Part shown: piece by piece, positions 12,486 through 22,945 of the stretch | How the letters are laid out: each line of letters opens with the position of its first letter | Numbering within the stretch: position 1 is the stretch's first letter | Assembly (NCBI GenBank): GCA_030272155.1 | Contig: CP126191.1 | Span: 3,680,501-3,744,500 of the forward strand | Direction: 5' to 3' | Source of the DNA: Tetradesmus obliquus | Lineage: Eukaryota; Chlorophyta; Chlorophyceae; Sphaeropleales; Scenedesmaceae | DNA length: 64,000 nucleotides | The notes under the pieces: generated by a model | Databases searched by the model: none | What the model saw: the letters and a program-made list of their open reading frames with translations, nothing else | What the model was told of the DNA's origin: nothing | Translations under genes and position numbers: made by a program

Positions 12486-12806
12486 TGAGTACTTGTCTTG
12501 CTATGACGCCATGGACACTAAGGCATTAATGCAGGCATGTAGACAGGACGCTAGGCTTGTGGGTTACACAGACAGGAACATTACATAAAGCCTTGCCTCT
12601 AAACAAAAGAAAGCTCCAGATACGAAGCTACTGCTGGCAATGATGCCGTTGCTGGCTGTCTGGGCTGGAGCCATGCTTGCCATGACGCAACAAGCAACAA
12701 GTAAGCCTTCAAAAACCAAGGTTCTTTGTGAACCGTAATTAGCTGCCATAACCGCATGCAGCATATGCTAGCATTGCTGTTGATTCAAGTGCTGTGCTGT
12801 ACGTTA

Positions 12807-13217
12807 TCACCGTACACCTGTACACCACGGAGATATGTCAAAGTTATGTCCCAGCCCATCAACATGGAAGACGCACGCGTTGCACGTCAGACTGCTTGTT
12901 CGTGTCCTGATCAAACCACGAAATGCACCTGCTAGCTTGATAGCAAATTTGCAGCAACTTTCTATGGGCATCAGAATGACAGGTCTGACAGCCACACCAT
13001 ACAAGGACCAGATAAGTTGAACAGGCAGCCCAGAAACAGCCGCTGGCATATCACATAACTTCATAACTGCAAGCCTGCAGCTGGCAGTTGCAATCAGCAA
13101 AAGAAGAGGCGCGCTGGCAACCATCACGGCTATCAGAAAGAAGCAGATAAATTTGATGACAAAGCATAAGGAGGTCGCCACTATGAGCACCAGGGATAAG
13201 ATCACTTGAACCGCCAT
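12807..13217 (-). CDS. Hypothetical small membrane protein
   Basis: A single-exon frame of 136 codons. Its N-terminal third is strongly hydrophobic (VILSLVLIVATSLCFVIKF, then FFLIAVMVASAPLLLLIA), enough for one or two membrane helices, followed by a more polar, Cys-containing tail. No family is recognised. It lies in a spacer with lower GC than its neighbours and without the usual CAG tracts, between two well-supported genes on opposite strands. Chance hydrophobic frames do occur, and no codon-usage test could be done, so this is a tentative gene only. Confidence 0.25.
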   Translation of the reverse strand: MAVQVILSLVLIVATSLCFVIKFICFFLIAVMVASAPLLLLIATASCRLAVMKLCDMPAAVSGLPVQLIWSLYGVAVRPVILMPIESCCKFAIKLAGAFRGLIRTRTSSLTCNACVFHVDGLGHNFDISPWCTGVR

Positions 13218-13457
13218 ACATATGTATGCTGAGCTCGTGTGGAATCAATCATAGGGCAAATGCGTGCATGCAGCATGCAAAAGGTTGCATGCGTTCTGCA
13301 AGCCGGTCACAACAAAGGGCAGTGCACTGTGCGCACAGCAGTTGGGCACCGTTAGTCACAAGCAATAGCCAATTGAAATAGAGCCGCACTCGCTGTAATG
13401 CCCCAATGCAAACATGAACAAGAAGATACATCACAGCCAGGCTGCAGGCTCCGCAAG

Positions 13458-15957
13458 TCATTGCTTCCAGCCCACTGCAGCGGCACTAGCAGCCCATAAG
13501 TCAGCTGCTAGCTGCTTGTCCTCAGCAAGCTTCTGCAGCAGCAGCAGCAGCAGCAGCAGAGCAAACACATGAGCATTGTAGGCTCTGCCATGAAACATTG
13601 CAGAAGTTACGGCAGGAACTCCACTCTGAACCCAGGCGCCACACAGTGCACTACTTGGTGACCTAGGCTCGTGATGTGGCACCAGTGCATTCAAACGCTG
13701 ATGCGCAGTGCAACCCAGTCTTGCATCAAACGCAATCGCAACGATGGTCTTACCGCAGGCGGTGTTGCCTTGCAGTCGTGCAGGAACAGCGGCACTGGCC
13801 GCTCTGCGCTCAGCTCTGGGCTCGTTGCCGCATACACAGCCACCTCGGCACCCTGCAGACACAGGCGATACGGGTGTGTGTTGCAGCAGAGCCCAGCACA
13901 TGCGTTGCATCAAGCGCTGCACGACGTGGCACACCAGTAGAAACACAGCAGAACTTGCAGCATGTGCCTGCCGCACGTAACGCGCTTGCTGTTCAAAGTG
14001 GAGGCAGCCAGCAGCATGTGTTATGTAGTGCCAGGCAGCCCAGCACCCTTCCCTACCTCTGCTGGTGTCCTTGCTATGCTGGGTGCTAGCGCTGTCGCCA
14101 GGCTCCCTAGCCATGGGGGCAGCGACCTGCAACACCCAGCACACGGTTTTCTCAATCAGTGGCTGAAACATGACAAGTGGGTCCAACCTGCATGTACTGC
14201 AATACCACCGCACTTTGGTCTCAACTCGCAAAATGCCTGATGTAAGTAGATGCTGCCCCAGTGCCCTGCTCTGCTGCATGCGGCACCCAACCCCGCCCCA
14301 CCTGAAGATGGTGGTGTTGACAAAGCCAGGGCTGACAGATGTGGCAATGATGCCGCGCCCCTGCAGCCGCCGCTGCAGCTCTGCTGTGAACAGCACGTTG
14401 CACAGCTTTGACTGCGCGTACTGCGGAAACCTGCACAGCACAGCACAGCCCAGGCAGCACGGTCTGTTAATCCCGCTAGTCTTAGTAGAAGAAGTAAGGA
14501 AGTTGGCAGCATGTATAGCTCCACCTGCCCGATGCTGCGTCACCAGCCGGGTCGAAGTCGAGGTCCACATCCATGACTGTACATATCAGCAGCAGCACAA
14601 ACAGCCCAATGACATTTATCCAACCATGTGCAGGCTACACAGTGCCATCACCCACCAGTTTGACCAGCCTGGTACCACACAGCCGTCCTTCACTGCCAGC
14701 CGGCCCCAGTAGTGTGCACGGCTGGCCACATTCACGATGCGCGAGCCGGGCTCCATGCATGGCAGCAGCAGGTTGGTCAACAGGAAGGGCCCAAAGTGGT
14801 TGACTGCCAGGTGCTGGTCAGCGCCACCGGGCCCAGGGCCCACACCCATGACCCCTGCAGGGCAAGATGAAGCAGATGTGACTACGGTATAGGTATAGCA
14901 CACACACGGCAACGTTATTTCTGCAGCGGCTGATGGTATGTTGCATGTCTCTGAGTACAGATGCTTTGGAGAGGCGCTGGTGGCATGTGTGTGCATATGC
15001 CTGCTTGCAGGAACATGTGTCAGGACATGTGCAGTGAAGCACATGAATTTGTCATACCGCATGCTGTGCTGCCAGGAGCCCCGGTAGCCGGGCCCGCATC
15101 CCGCACCTGCGTTGTTCACCAGCACGCGCAGCGACTGCTTGCTGCTCTGCAGCTCCTGCTGCTGCTGCTTTGCGAAGCTGCGCATAGACTGAAGGTCTGC
15201 GAGGTCCAACCTGGTAGGGGCCACACAACAGCACAGCACACGCAGGACACAAAACTCATTAGGTGAAATAAGCTCATACAGCAAGCTTACGTTGTCACCA
15301 TTAAGCTGAGATGAGGAGCAGCAGCCATGCGTGCAGAGGTACTAGGGAAACATCAATGCTGTGGGTGGCTGCTTGCAGCACCAATCTGGCCCCTGCGGTG
15401 ATAGCCACCAAGGCATGCCTGCCACCTGGCTGCAGCAGCTGCACAAGATACAATGAAAGCAAGACTCATCCAGCTGCATCGCTTGCACTGTACCTGCTGC
15501 ATTGGCATGTGCCAGGCAGCTGCCGCTGCTGCAGCTCCTGCTGGGCCACACTGCATGCCTCCATGTTCCTGCAGCCAGAACCTCACACTTTTTAGACACA
15601 CTTCCAGCAAGAGTGCGACTGGCTGTTGCAGGGGCGTCTTAGCTACACTTGCAGCGAAGCTCGTGGTGTGATGCGGGCTGTACACCATTCCCACCTGCAA
15701 GCCATGACCACGTGTGCGCCCTTGGCCATCAGGCCAGCTGTGATCTCCATCCCTGTGTGGACACTGCTATCAGCATTCATTTGTGATGCAACAATATCGA
15801 CTTTTCTTGCCAGTTGTGTGTGCTGCGTCACCACCCGCCCTACTGCCATGCTAGCAGCGCTGCTGTGACAGCAGCACCCCTGCTGGCCGTGCCAGTTGCC
15901 GAGCTACTCACCTATGCCAGCATTTGCTCCTGTTACAATGCAGTACTGTTTTTCCAT
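13458..15957 (-). CDS. Short-chain dehydrogenase/reductase, retinol-dehydrogenase-like
   Basis: Ten minus-strand exons: 15957-15912, 15752-15695, 15568-15494, 15210-15107, 14854-14681, 14576-14525, 14430-14302, 14187-14127, 13852-13754 and 13532-13458. They give 290 residues in one frame. The Rossmann cofactor motif TGANAGIG is at residues 9-16, MACR follows the second strand (NADP-type), NNAG is at 92-95, LAVNHFGPFLLTNLLLP follows, the catalytic serine is in VNVAS (S139) and YAQSK (Y174, K178) completes the active site. PGFVNTTIFR and FHDC-like FLHDCKATPPA are typical of the RDH11-14/WWOX-like branch, which reduces or oxidises lipophilic carbonyls and alcohols with NADP(H). The substrate cannot be told. 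There is no clear transit peptide; translation starts five residues before the first strand. The gene is divergent from arginine deiminase across 273 bp. Confidence 0.9.
13536..13559 (-). repeat. (CTG)8 tract ending at a splice acceptor
   Basis: On the coding (minus) strand eight CTG units run directly into the CAG acceptor of the last exon of the short-chain dehydrogenase, in the place of an ordinary polypyrimidine tract. Confidence 0.85.
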
Positions 15958-16230
15958 TCTCTGCTTCGCTCAGGTGTAGTTCACAAGCTACATGGGCACT
16001 ACAACAGCTCCAATTCAAAGGCTTATATCGCGTGTGATGTTACACAGACGAGCACAACGTTAACTTTCTTGCTTCGACAATATATCTATTCGCATTAAAC
16101 TAGCAGCAACACACGACGCCCGCCATTGCAACGTTTGTAACATACCCATGTGGGCCCCTCCTGATCTGTGTCAGCAATTCTCGGATTGTTCGCAATCATA
16201 ACCTGACTGGAGACAACCTCAGCTGGCGAG
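15958..16230. promoter_or_regulatory. Divergent promoter region, dehydrogenase / arginine deiminase
   Basis: 273 bp separate two opposed start codons, so promoters and 5' UTRs of both genes must overlap or abut here, unless there are 5' UTR introns. No operator or TATA box was identified with confidence. Confidence 0.5.
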
Positions 16231-16738
16231 ATGGATCCCCCTTCTACCACTATCGCAGCGTCGATGCAGGTGGCCGAATCACTTGTTGAGCCCATTGGCA
16301 CTGCCCTGCGTGGTGCAATGGATGCACAGCCGATTTCACCAACGAGTTTGGCACCGATCCCTGTGCAGGCTGCTATGGAGGAGAACCCGCTGGACCGCTT
16401 CAGGCACAGTAGGAGCTTCAACGATGTCATGGCAGTAGATGCCGGCCACGCCCTGCATCCTCCTCCGCTGAAGAAGATCAGGAAGAGTGCAATGAGCGAG
16501 GCACTGTTCACGAACGGGCGCCTGAAAGCAGTGCAGGAGGACGAGAACGAGGTTGCAGAAGTTGTCATTGTGTGTGAGCCTGAGGGTGCCACATTGATGA
16601 TGGGCGGACTGCACCCCAGGTGAGCCTGCATGAACCAGAACAAGCACCTGCAGCTGATCCTTCCAGGCGTCAAAAACAGCAGCTCAGCAGTCCTGGCCTG
16701 GATCCTCAAGGCTGAGCTGTTAGAGTAACCACCAGAAA

Positions 16739-16784
<46 letters not shown>

Positions 16785-17156
16785 TGGTAGCATGGCAGTT
16801 GATGTTCAGGCATGTTGCGATGTGTGCTGCTGCTGGCTTGCAGGGGCTCCCTGTACGAGCGGCCTGTCAACATTGACACTGCAAAGGCGCAGCATGCCGG
16901 CTTCCGTGAGGTGCGTGAGTTGCTACGTTGCATGTTTACTTTGTTTTGCAGGTGCTGCAGTGGTGTCCAGCAGACAGCGATGTGTGAGGCATGCTCTATG
17001 CTGCCTGATGCTGCACATGCTGCGTTGTCAGATTTCGGAGATGTTCAGTGATCCATAAGCAGAAGAAGGGCATGCACGACAGCACCCAGTTATGGATGCG
17101 CAACTGTGACCCTTGCGAGCAGGACTGCAGCAGGTCTGTCACTCAGCCATCCTGCA

Positions 17157-17192
<36 letters not shown>

Positions 17193-20100
17193 CTGTTTCC
17201 TCAGGTGCTGCGTGCGCAGGGCGTGCGTGTGCTGACGGTGCGTGAGATCCTCGCGTTTGGTGTGGAGGAGCGCATGGGGGCACGCGTGGAGCTGGAGGAG
17301 CTGGCGGCTGGCACACTCACCTACAAGCTGGCTGATGGTGAGCCTGCGGTGGCAGCAGCAGCAGCAGCAGCAGCGCATTGTTGTCAGCAAAGTACAGATG
17401 TTGGGTGGCGGTGCAGCGACAGTGTTACAACCAGAGGACCAGGGAAGGCTGGGCAGCAGATGTGTGTCTTGCAGCAAAGTGAAGGTTGGAGTTGCGGCGG
17501 CTAGCAGCACAGCAGCGTAGCTGGCATCGCGCTGCAAGGTGTTGGACGGCTTTGGGAAGTAGTAGCTGCGGCAGGAAGCCCTGCTGACATGTGCGTACGC
17601 ACTTGCACAACCTTGTACACACACGCACACTCACTCTGTGCATGCCTGTGTTGCTGCGCGCTGCTGCTGCTGGTGCTGGCCAGGCCACAAGGAGGCCGAC
17701 CTGACTGAGGCTGACCGTCACTACGTGAGTGACGCGTACAAGCGCGAGGTGGTGGGCGCCATGAGCACCAGCCAGCTGATCGAGATCTGCCTCATCAACC
17801 CCACAGTGACGCTGCTGCCCAGCTACAGGTGGGGCGGCACGCGGCAGTGGAGCTGGTGGCAGCTGGTCTGAGTGCTATCAATGCAAAACAGCAGCAGCAG
17901 CTGCAGCAGCAGCGGCTGGGCATAAAACAGTGCAGTTGTTCTCATTGAGGTCATGTACAGCAGCAATAGATGTAGCAGTAAAGTAGCGGAACCAGTGCCA
18001 CCAAGGAATGCTCATGTCACAGCAGCACCACAGTGTCGCTGCAGCAGCGGCAGGCAGCATGCTGCGCCACACACCTGGCTGCGTTGGATCTCCTGCACAT
18101 AGCCCTGCTGTACTAACGTGCGCATGCCTGTTTGTTGATGACATTAGTTGTGCTGGCTGCAGGGACACGGGGCTCACTGCCAGCTACACCTTTGAGCCGC
18201 TGAGCAACCTGGTGTACACGCCTGCATGCTTTGCCGACTGCTGCTGCCAATTGCCCTGTTGTTGCCTGCAGGGACACGGGCCTGACTGCCAGCTACACAT
18301 TCGAGCCGCTGAGCAACCTGGTGTACACGCGCGACCAGCAGGTGACCACCTGCAAGGGCATTGTGATGGGCCGCCTGCGCAGCGCGCAGCGCCAGAAGGA
18401 GGTGGAGCTCATGAGCTACTGCTTCAGGAAGCTGGGTGAGTGCGGCTGGGTGATGGGGTAAAGGATCAATTGGAGTGGGTTTGGGGGCAAGGCGGCGGCT
18501 CGCAAATGATATGGTGTGTAAGCGCTTCCAGCAGATCGTTTTGTTGCCTGGCAGACAGAGTTAACTTTTACGGCGGTGTTGGTGTTCAAGCGTCTGGCGC
18601 TAATGCTCTGAGCAGGCCTGTCCATCGCGTTGCTGAGCAGGCTTCCTGTGCTGTGCGATGCCTGCACCGCGCGTGTACAATCAGCGGCGTCCTGCCTGCA
18701 CCTCCTGGGTCCTGTGGTGGGACCTCCCGCAGGCCTGTCCATCGCGGGGCGCATCGCTGAGCCGCGCACCGTGCGATGCTTGCACTGTGCATGACTATAT
18801 ATCATTCGTGTTTTCATCTCTTGTATGCACTTCGCGCAGGCCTGCCTATCGCTGGGCGCATCGCTGAGCCTGGCTTCCTGGAGGGCGGCGACTTCTTCCC
18901 CATGGGCCAGGACCTGGCGCTGGTTGGCGTGGGGCTGCGCAGCAACGTGGAGGCGTGCCAGCAGCTGATGGACAGGGACCTGCTGGGCACGCGGCGCCTG
19001 GGCGTGGTGCGCGACGACTTCGACAGGGACCAGGTAAGCTGCTGTGGGTATTTCACGCAGCTTTTGGCCGGCTGGTGAGGTGCAGGGGGGGGCGGGCGTG
19101 GTGCGCGACGAGTTTGACAGGGACCCAGGTAGATGTTGGTGTAACCGGCTGGTGGCTGGAATGGTTGGTTGGGGTGGTGTGGTGCGGGACGACTTTGACA
19201 GGGACCATGTGCTGCTTGGATGACAGTAGGAGGAGGGGTTGGAGATGCTGATTGGGTGGCGTGGGTCTGTCTGATGTATATGCTGCTGGTTGCCTTGCTG
19301 CCTGCAGGACCGCATGCACCTGGACTGCGTGTTTAATGCTTTGCTGTTCTCTCATGCGCTTCGCTGCTCCACCTGCAGGACCACGTGCACTTGAGCTGCG
19401 TGCTCTGTTGCTCTGCTTCGCACATCACCTACATGCATGCATGATGCTGAGGTGCCTCACCTTTGCTGCCTGCAGGACCGCATGCACCTGGACTGCGTGT
19501 TCAATGCTCTGCTGCCCTGCTGTGCGCTTCGCTGCGTCACGTGCAGGACCTCATGCACTTGAGCTGCGTGCTCTGCTGCTCTGCTTTGCACATCACTTAC
19601 ATGCATGCATGATGCTGAGGTGCCTCACCTGTGCTGCCTGCAGGACCGCATGCACCTGGACTGCGTGTTCTATGCCTCACCTTTGCTGCTCTGTTGCTCT
19701 GCCGTGCGCCTCTCTGCTTCACTTGCAGGACCGCATGCACCTGGACTGCGTGTTCAGCGTGCTGGGTGAGGGCTGCTGCATCATCCTGGAGACCATCATG
19801 GGCGAGGCAAGCGCCACGCGCCGCCTGGTGGACGAGTACGTGCGCGATGACACCACCGGCAAGTACAGCCTGGCACGGTGAGCCCCGGGCAGCAGGGAAA
19901 CTTTTGTTAGCATTTAGGCATAAAATCCAAAGATGATGCAGCTGCTCTGGCTGCAACAGGCAAGTACAGCCTGGCACGGTGAGCCCCGGGCAGGAGGGCA
20001 AACTTTGCCCTGAGGGTTGCACCTGTTAGTGTGCGCCTCTGCTTGTTTTTCTTGCGCTGCAGCAGCACACACGCATCACGGGAACTAAGCAGCTGCTGCG

Positions 20101-20896
20101 GCATCCCACGGGCCGGTCACATCATCTGCTGCCTAGCTGCTATAGCCTTCTGCCTATCTCTGCCGCCTGCAGGGAGGGTGTGGAGTTCTCGGCCTTCATG
20201 CGTGGCGAGGGCTACGCCATCATCCCCATCAAGCACGAGCACCAGCTGGCGTACGCGTGCAACGTGCTCAACCTGGGCAAGGGCCGCATCATCAGCGTGC
20301 ACGCGCCCAGCGCGCGGCAGATCGTGCAGCACCCCGCCTTCAAGGGAGACGTGCAGGTGGGGCGCTGTGGGGTCTGTGGGGGTTTGGGTGGTAGTGGTGG
20401 GAACTTGTTGCATCAGTGCCTGGTTGTTAGGTGCCAAATGTGATGTGTGTGCAGCTCCCAGCCTTCAAGGGATACGTGCAGGTGGGGCGCTTGGAACTGA
20501 TGCTGTAGATACCAACTTGCTTTGATATATCTGCACGTGCATCGATGCACTGCATGGGGGGCAAGACCCTGGCGGTGCGATGCGATCGTCAGCGCGCACA
20601 TGTCGCCAGCGTGAGTGCAAGGCGGTCAAGCGCGCAGCGTGCATGCAGCTGCTGGGTGCTGGGTGCTAGGGGTGCATCATGCAGCAGTGGGAACGTTGCC
20701 AGCTAAGCTCTGACGGTGCTGCTTGTGCTGCCGCCCTCCCGCTTGCTGCTGCTGCTGCTGCCGCCAGGTGATTGACTTCAGCAGCGTCACCTCCATGTAC
20801 GGCAGCGTGCACTGCGCCAGCCAGGTGGTGCGGCGGGTGCCCCGGCGCTTCGTGCAGGAGCAGCAGAATGGCATGTCGGACGACGGAACAAACTGA
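16231..20896 (+). CDS. Arginine deiminase
   Basis: Hydrolyses L-arginine to L-citrulline and ammonia, the first step of the arginine dihydrolase pathway. Nine exons: 16231-16619, 16844-16910, 17205-17337, 17684-17828, 18272-18435, 18840-19033, 19729-19877, 20173-20356 and 20768-20896; 517 residues in one frame. Family landmarks in order: HPRGSLYERPV and HAGFREVLRAQGV at the start of the catalytic fold, NLVYTRD near residue 265, FLEGGDFF with Glu314 and Asp317, MHLDCVF with His368 and Asp370, and GSVHCAS with the presumed nucleophile Cys491. The first 130 residues are an N-terminal extension over bacterial ArcA, of low complexity and possibly for targeting. Arginine deiminase is known from other green algae, so its presence is expected. 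The C-terminus after Cys491 differs from bacterial HCMT. Introns 4 to 8 carry repeated copies of adjacent exon edges, so alternative splicing or aberrant products are possible. Confidence 0.93.
16739..16782 (+). repeat. (CAG)n microsatellite in arginine deiminase intron 1
   Basis: About 14 CAG units on the coding strand within intron 1 (16620-16843), about 120 bp after the donor and 60 bp before the acceptor. Confidence 0.9.
17158..17189 (+). repeat. (CTG)10 tract upstream of the exon 3 acceptor
   Basis: Ten to eleven CTG units on the coding strand, followed by 15 nt ending in TTTCCTCAG. It occupies the polypyrimidine-tract position of arginine deiminase intron 2. Confidence 0.9.
18163..18220 (+). 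repeat. Tandem copy of the first 58 nt of arginine deiminase exon 5
   Basis: Preceded by CTGCAG like the true exon at 18272-18329 and differing from it at only a few positions. Reading on from the copy does not keep the family sequence, whereas the second copy continues into RDQQ and the rest of the exon. The second copy is therefore taken as the used exon and this one as an intronic duplicate. Confidence 0.85.
18612..18763 (+). repeat. Two degenerate copies of the exon 6 start
   Basis: GCAGGCCTGTCCATCGCG occurs at 18612 and 18729, each followed by a GCTGAGC segment, imitating the true acceptor and exon start at 18834-18870. The first copy has lost a short internal piece. The two also share downstream sequence with each other (GTGCGATGC...), so they duplicated as a unit of about 117 bp. 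Confidence 0.8.
19094..19208 (+). repeat. Two copies of the 3' edge of exon 6
   Basis: GTGGTGCGCGACGA...GACAGGGACC at about 19098-19128 and GTGGTGCGGGACGA...GACAGGGACC at about 19179-19206 repeat the last 30 or so coding bases of exon 6 (19002-19033). The first copy keeps a donor-like CAGGTAG; the second has lost it. Confidence 0.8.
19302..19690 (+). repeat. Higher-order repeat built from the exon 7 acceptor edge
   Basis: Five copies of the acceptor plus about 27 nt of exon 7 lie before the true exon at 19729. They alternate between a faithful type (CTGCAGGACCGCATGCACCT at 19305, 19472 and 19640) and a diverged type (TGCAGGACCACGTGCAC and TGCAGGACCTCATGCAC near 19375 and 19543). Each pair plus linker forms a unit of about 168 bp. 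All keep an AG acceptor. Confidence 0.85.
19959..20003 (+). repeat. Copy of the exon 7 donor edge
   Basis: The last 20 coding bases of exon 7, its GTGAGC donor and about 20 intronic bases (true copy from about 19859) recur about 102 bp downstream with very few changes, including GGCAAGTACAGCCTGGCACG. Confidence 0.85.
20455..20490 (+). repeat. Copy of the exon 8 donor edge
   Basis: GCCTTCAAGGGATACGTGCA followed by GGTGGGGCGCT repeats the end of exon 8 and its donor (20336-20366) with one coding change (GAC to TAC). Confidence 0.8.
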
Positions 20897-22945
20897 AGTG
20901 AATTTGGGTGCGCAGCCAGGCTGTGCGCTGCTGGGATGAGTTGAGCAGTTGCATCAGAGGATGGCGCAGCAGCTGCAGATTGTTGGCATTGAGAGAGGCA
21001 TGGCAGCTGCATCAAGGGGTTGCTTGAGCATGTTGGGTTTGCTTGAAGCTGTCAGTTGCTGTTTTGCGTCAGAGCGCTCTGCGTTGTGTGGTAGGCAGGC
21101 CACCTAGCTATCTGCATGACAGCTAGCACATGATTGTTAGGTGTGGGCAGGGCTTGTTGTGATGTTTGGCGGCACTTGTTTGGTAGGGACCAAAACGCTT
21201 GCGTTAGCTCTTTTGCGCGTGCCTCGTTCATATACCACTTGGTCGCTGTTGTTTTGATCATGTGTGTTGTGGTGTGTGCTGTGTGTTACGGCATTGACGC
21301 GTGCCTGCCTGTGTGGGCACTGCATTTGGAACTCTTGTGTGGGCTGGTGGCTGTTTTGAGCTTGCATCGTGCCCACCCTTTGTGGCACAGAGCTATGCAT
21401 GGCACGCAGTTATGCACGGATATATGTTCGTGTATGCATGTGCCCTGCACATAGATATATCTGCACTCATCAGACACTTGGCATCGTAGCCGTCTTGAGA
21501 GTTTTGTTGAAGCAGCATCGTGATGCGTGCGCAAGCAGTGCTGTGCTGCCACCACGCTCAGCTTGAAATGCGGCTTGCACATGGTGCTGCAGAGGCTTGG
21601 TGTATGCTCAGTTCATTCCACTGGTCAACATGGCATTGTGGCATGCACAACCGCTCACAAACCTGGCTTAACTTGCATGCTGCACTGCATGGCATGCCAC
21701 CTTTTGCTGCACTGATTGGCAGGAAGTTGTTGGTTTAGCAAGAACTGAGCAAGCACGTACTGGCACCTGTTCAGATCTTGCTGATTTGCTGTTTGTTGCT
21801 TTCTACTGAAGAGGGCTGGTGCTGCCTGGCTCACTGCATGCCACTTCTTTGGCCGTCTTGCACTGTCGACAGGGACGTCCCAGCCGTGGACTTCTGCCTC
21901 CAAGGAGGCAGCGCAAGTGGTGTGCACATTGCGTTGCAAGGATACCCAAAGGCTTTTGTAAAGGTTGCCTTCCCTGAGCTACGCCAATGCCAGAAAGCTC
22001 AGCCGCTGCATGCACCTGCGGCAGGTGCCTGGCTTGCACCCTGAAATTCGGATGCATGGTTGCAACACTGCCAGTTTCAAAAGGAAGTTGCCCAGACAAA
22101 CAACCGGAGGCACACGCTCAACACCACTACATGCAGATCGTCGCACTTCAAGCTTGGATACTTGAGATGAACGTGCAACAGAACGGCTAGCCGCTGCACT
22201 GCATAGTATGCAATCCAGACGGGGAACAACACATATGCACTGCACGTCCGCTTCACTTGGGCCTACACAGTGCAATCAGTCAGGTGCTGAATGCTAGCAC
22301 AGATAAATCAGCATGCACATTCTGTGCTGAAAGGGAGCACACTCGTGCACGCATCATGCCAATAGTGTTGTCAACTGATACAGTGCATGCACTTTGCACA
22401 GTACTGCACAGCACAAGCCACAAATGCCTTGATCAGAGGTCCAACAACGCTGCGTTGTCCTTTCAAAGTGCTGCCAATGCAATGTTTTGTCTTCCACCTA
22501 TCAACTTCCACATCAGTTGCAGTCACAGTACAACATAGACATGCAGACTCCTGTAATTTGGTCAGGGTTGCACGGGATGGCAGCCATGCAGCTCTGCATG
22601 CATCCTCCCGCTTGACAAAGTGTGATGCAGTTGCGCACGCACAACATACATCCAATTGATTCAACCTCTTCCAGGCCCCGGTGGGTCATAGGCAAGTGCA
22701 TTCAATGCAAGTTGTATCAACGTCCATTGACAGTAATGGCTGAGCTACTAACCCAGCCTGTGAGAAGCAGTGGCACCGCAGTCACAGGCTGGCAAGAAAG
22801 CTTCAAGTTGGCAACTTGATGGGCCCCATCTGAGGCACTGCTTGCTCTGACTCAATGTTGTTTTATGCAGCACAAATGTCATGCACCATGCACCAGAACA
22901 TGCACCATCAAAGGATCTTGGACAACCTTCACAAAGCCAGAGGGC
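20897..22945. other. Intergenic between two convergent genes
   Basis: Arginine deiminase and the Cys-rich minus-strand gene end toward each other here. No frame in either strand shows family motifs or a coherent exon chain. It holds both 3' UTRs and is relatively poor in CAG repeats. Confidence 0.5.

Noticed and set aside
13458-14570. Single 370-codon minus-strand protein
   Set aside because: It reads through four introns of the short-chain dehydrogenase. Only parts near its two ends match the family; the spliced model is complete.
17139-17630. Ser-rich minus-strand frame over arginine deiminase exon 3
   Set aside because: It is the reverse of the (CTG)n tract and a coding exon.
18163-18220. 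Use of the first exon 5 copy in arginine deiminase
   Set aside because: Translation past the copy departs from the family and loses the TRD motif; the downstream copy continues correctly.
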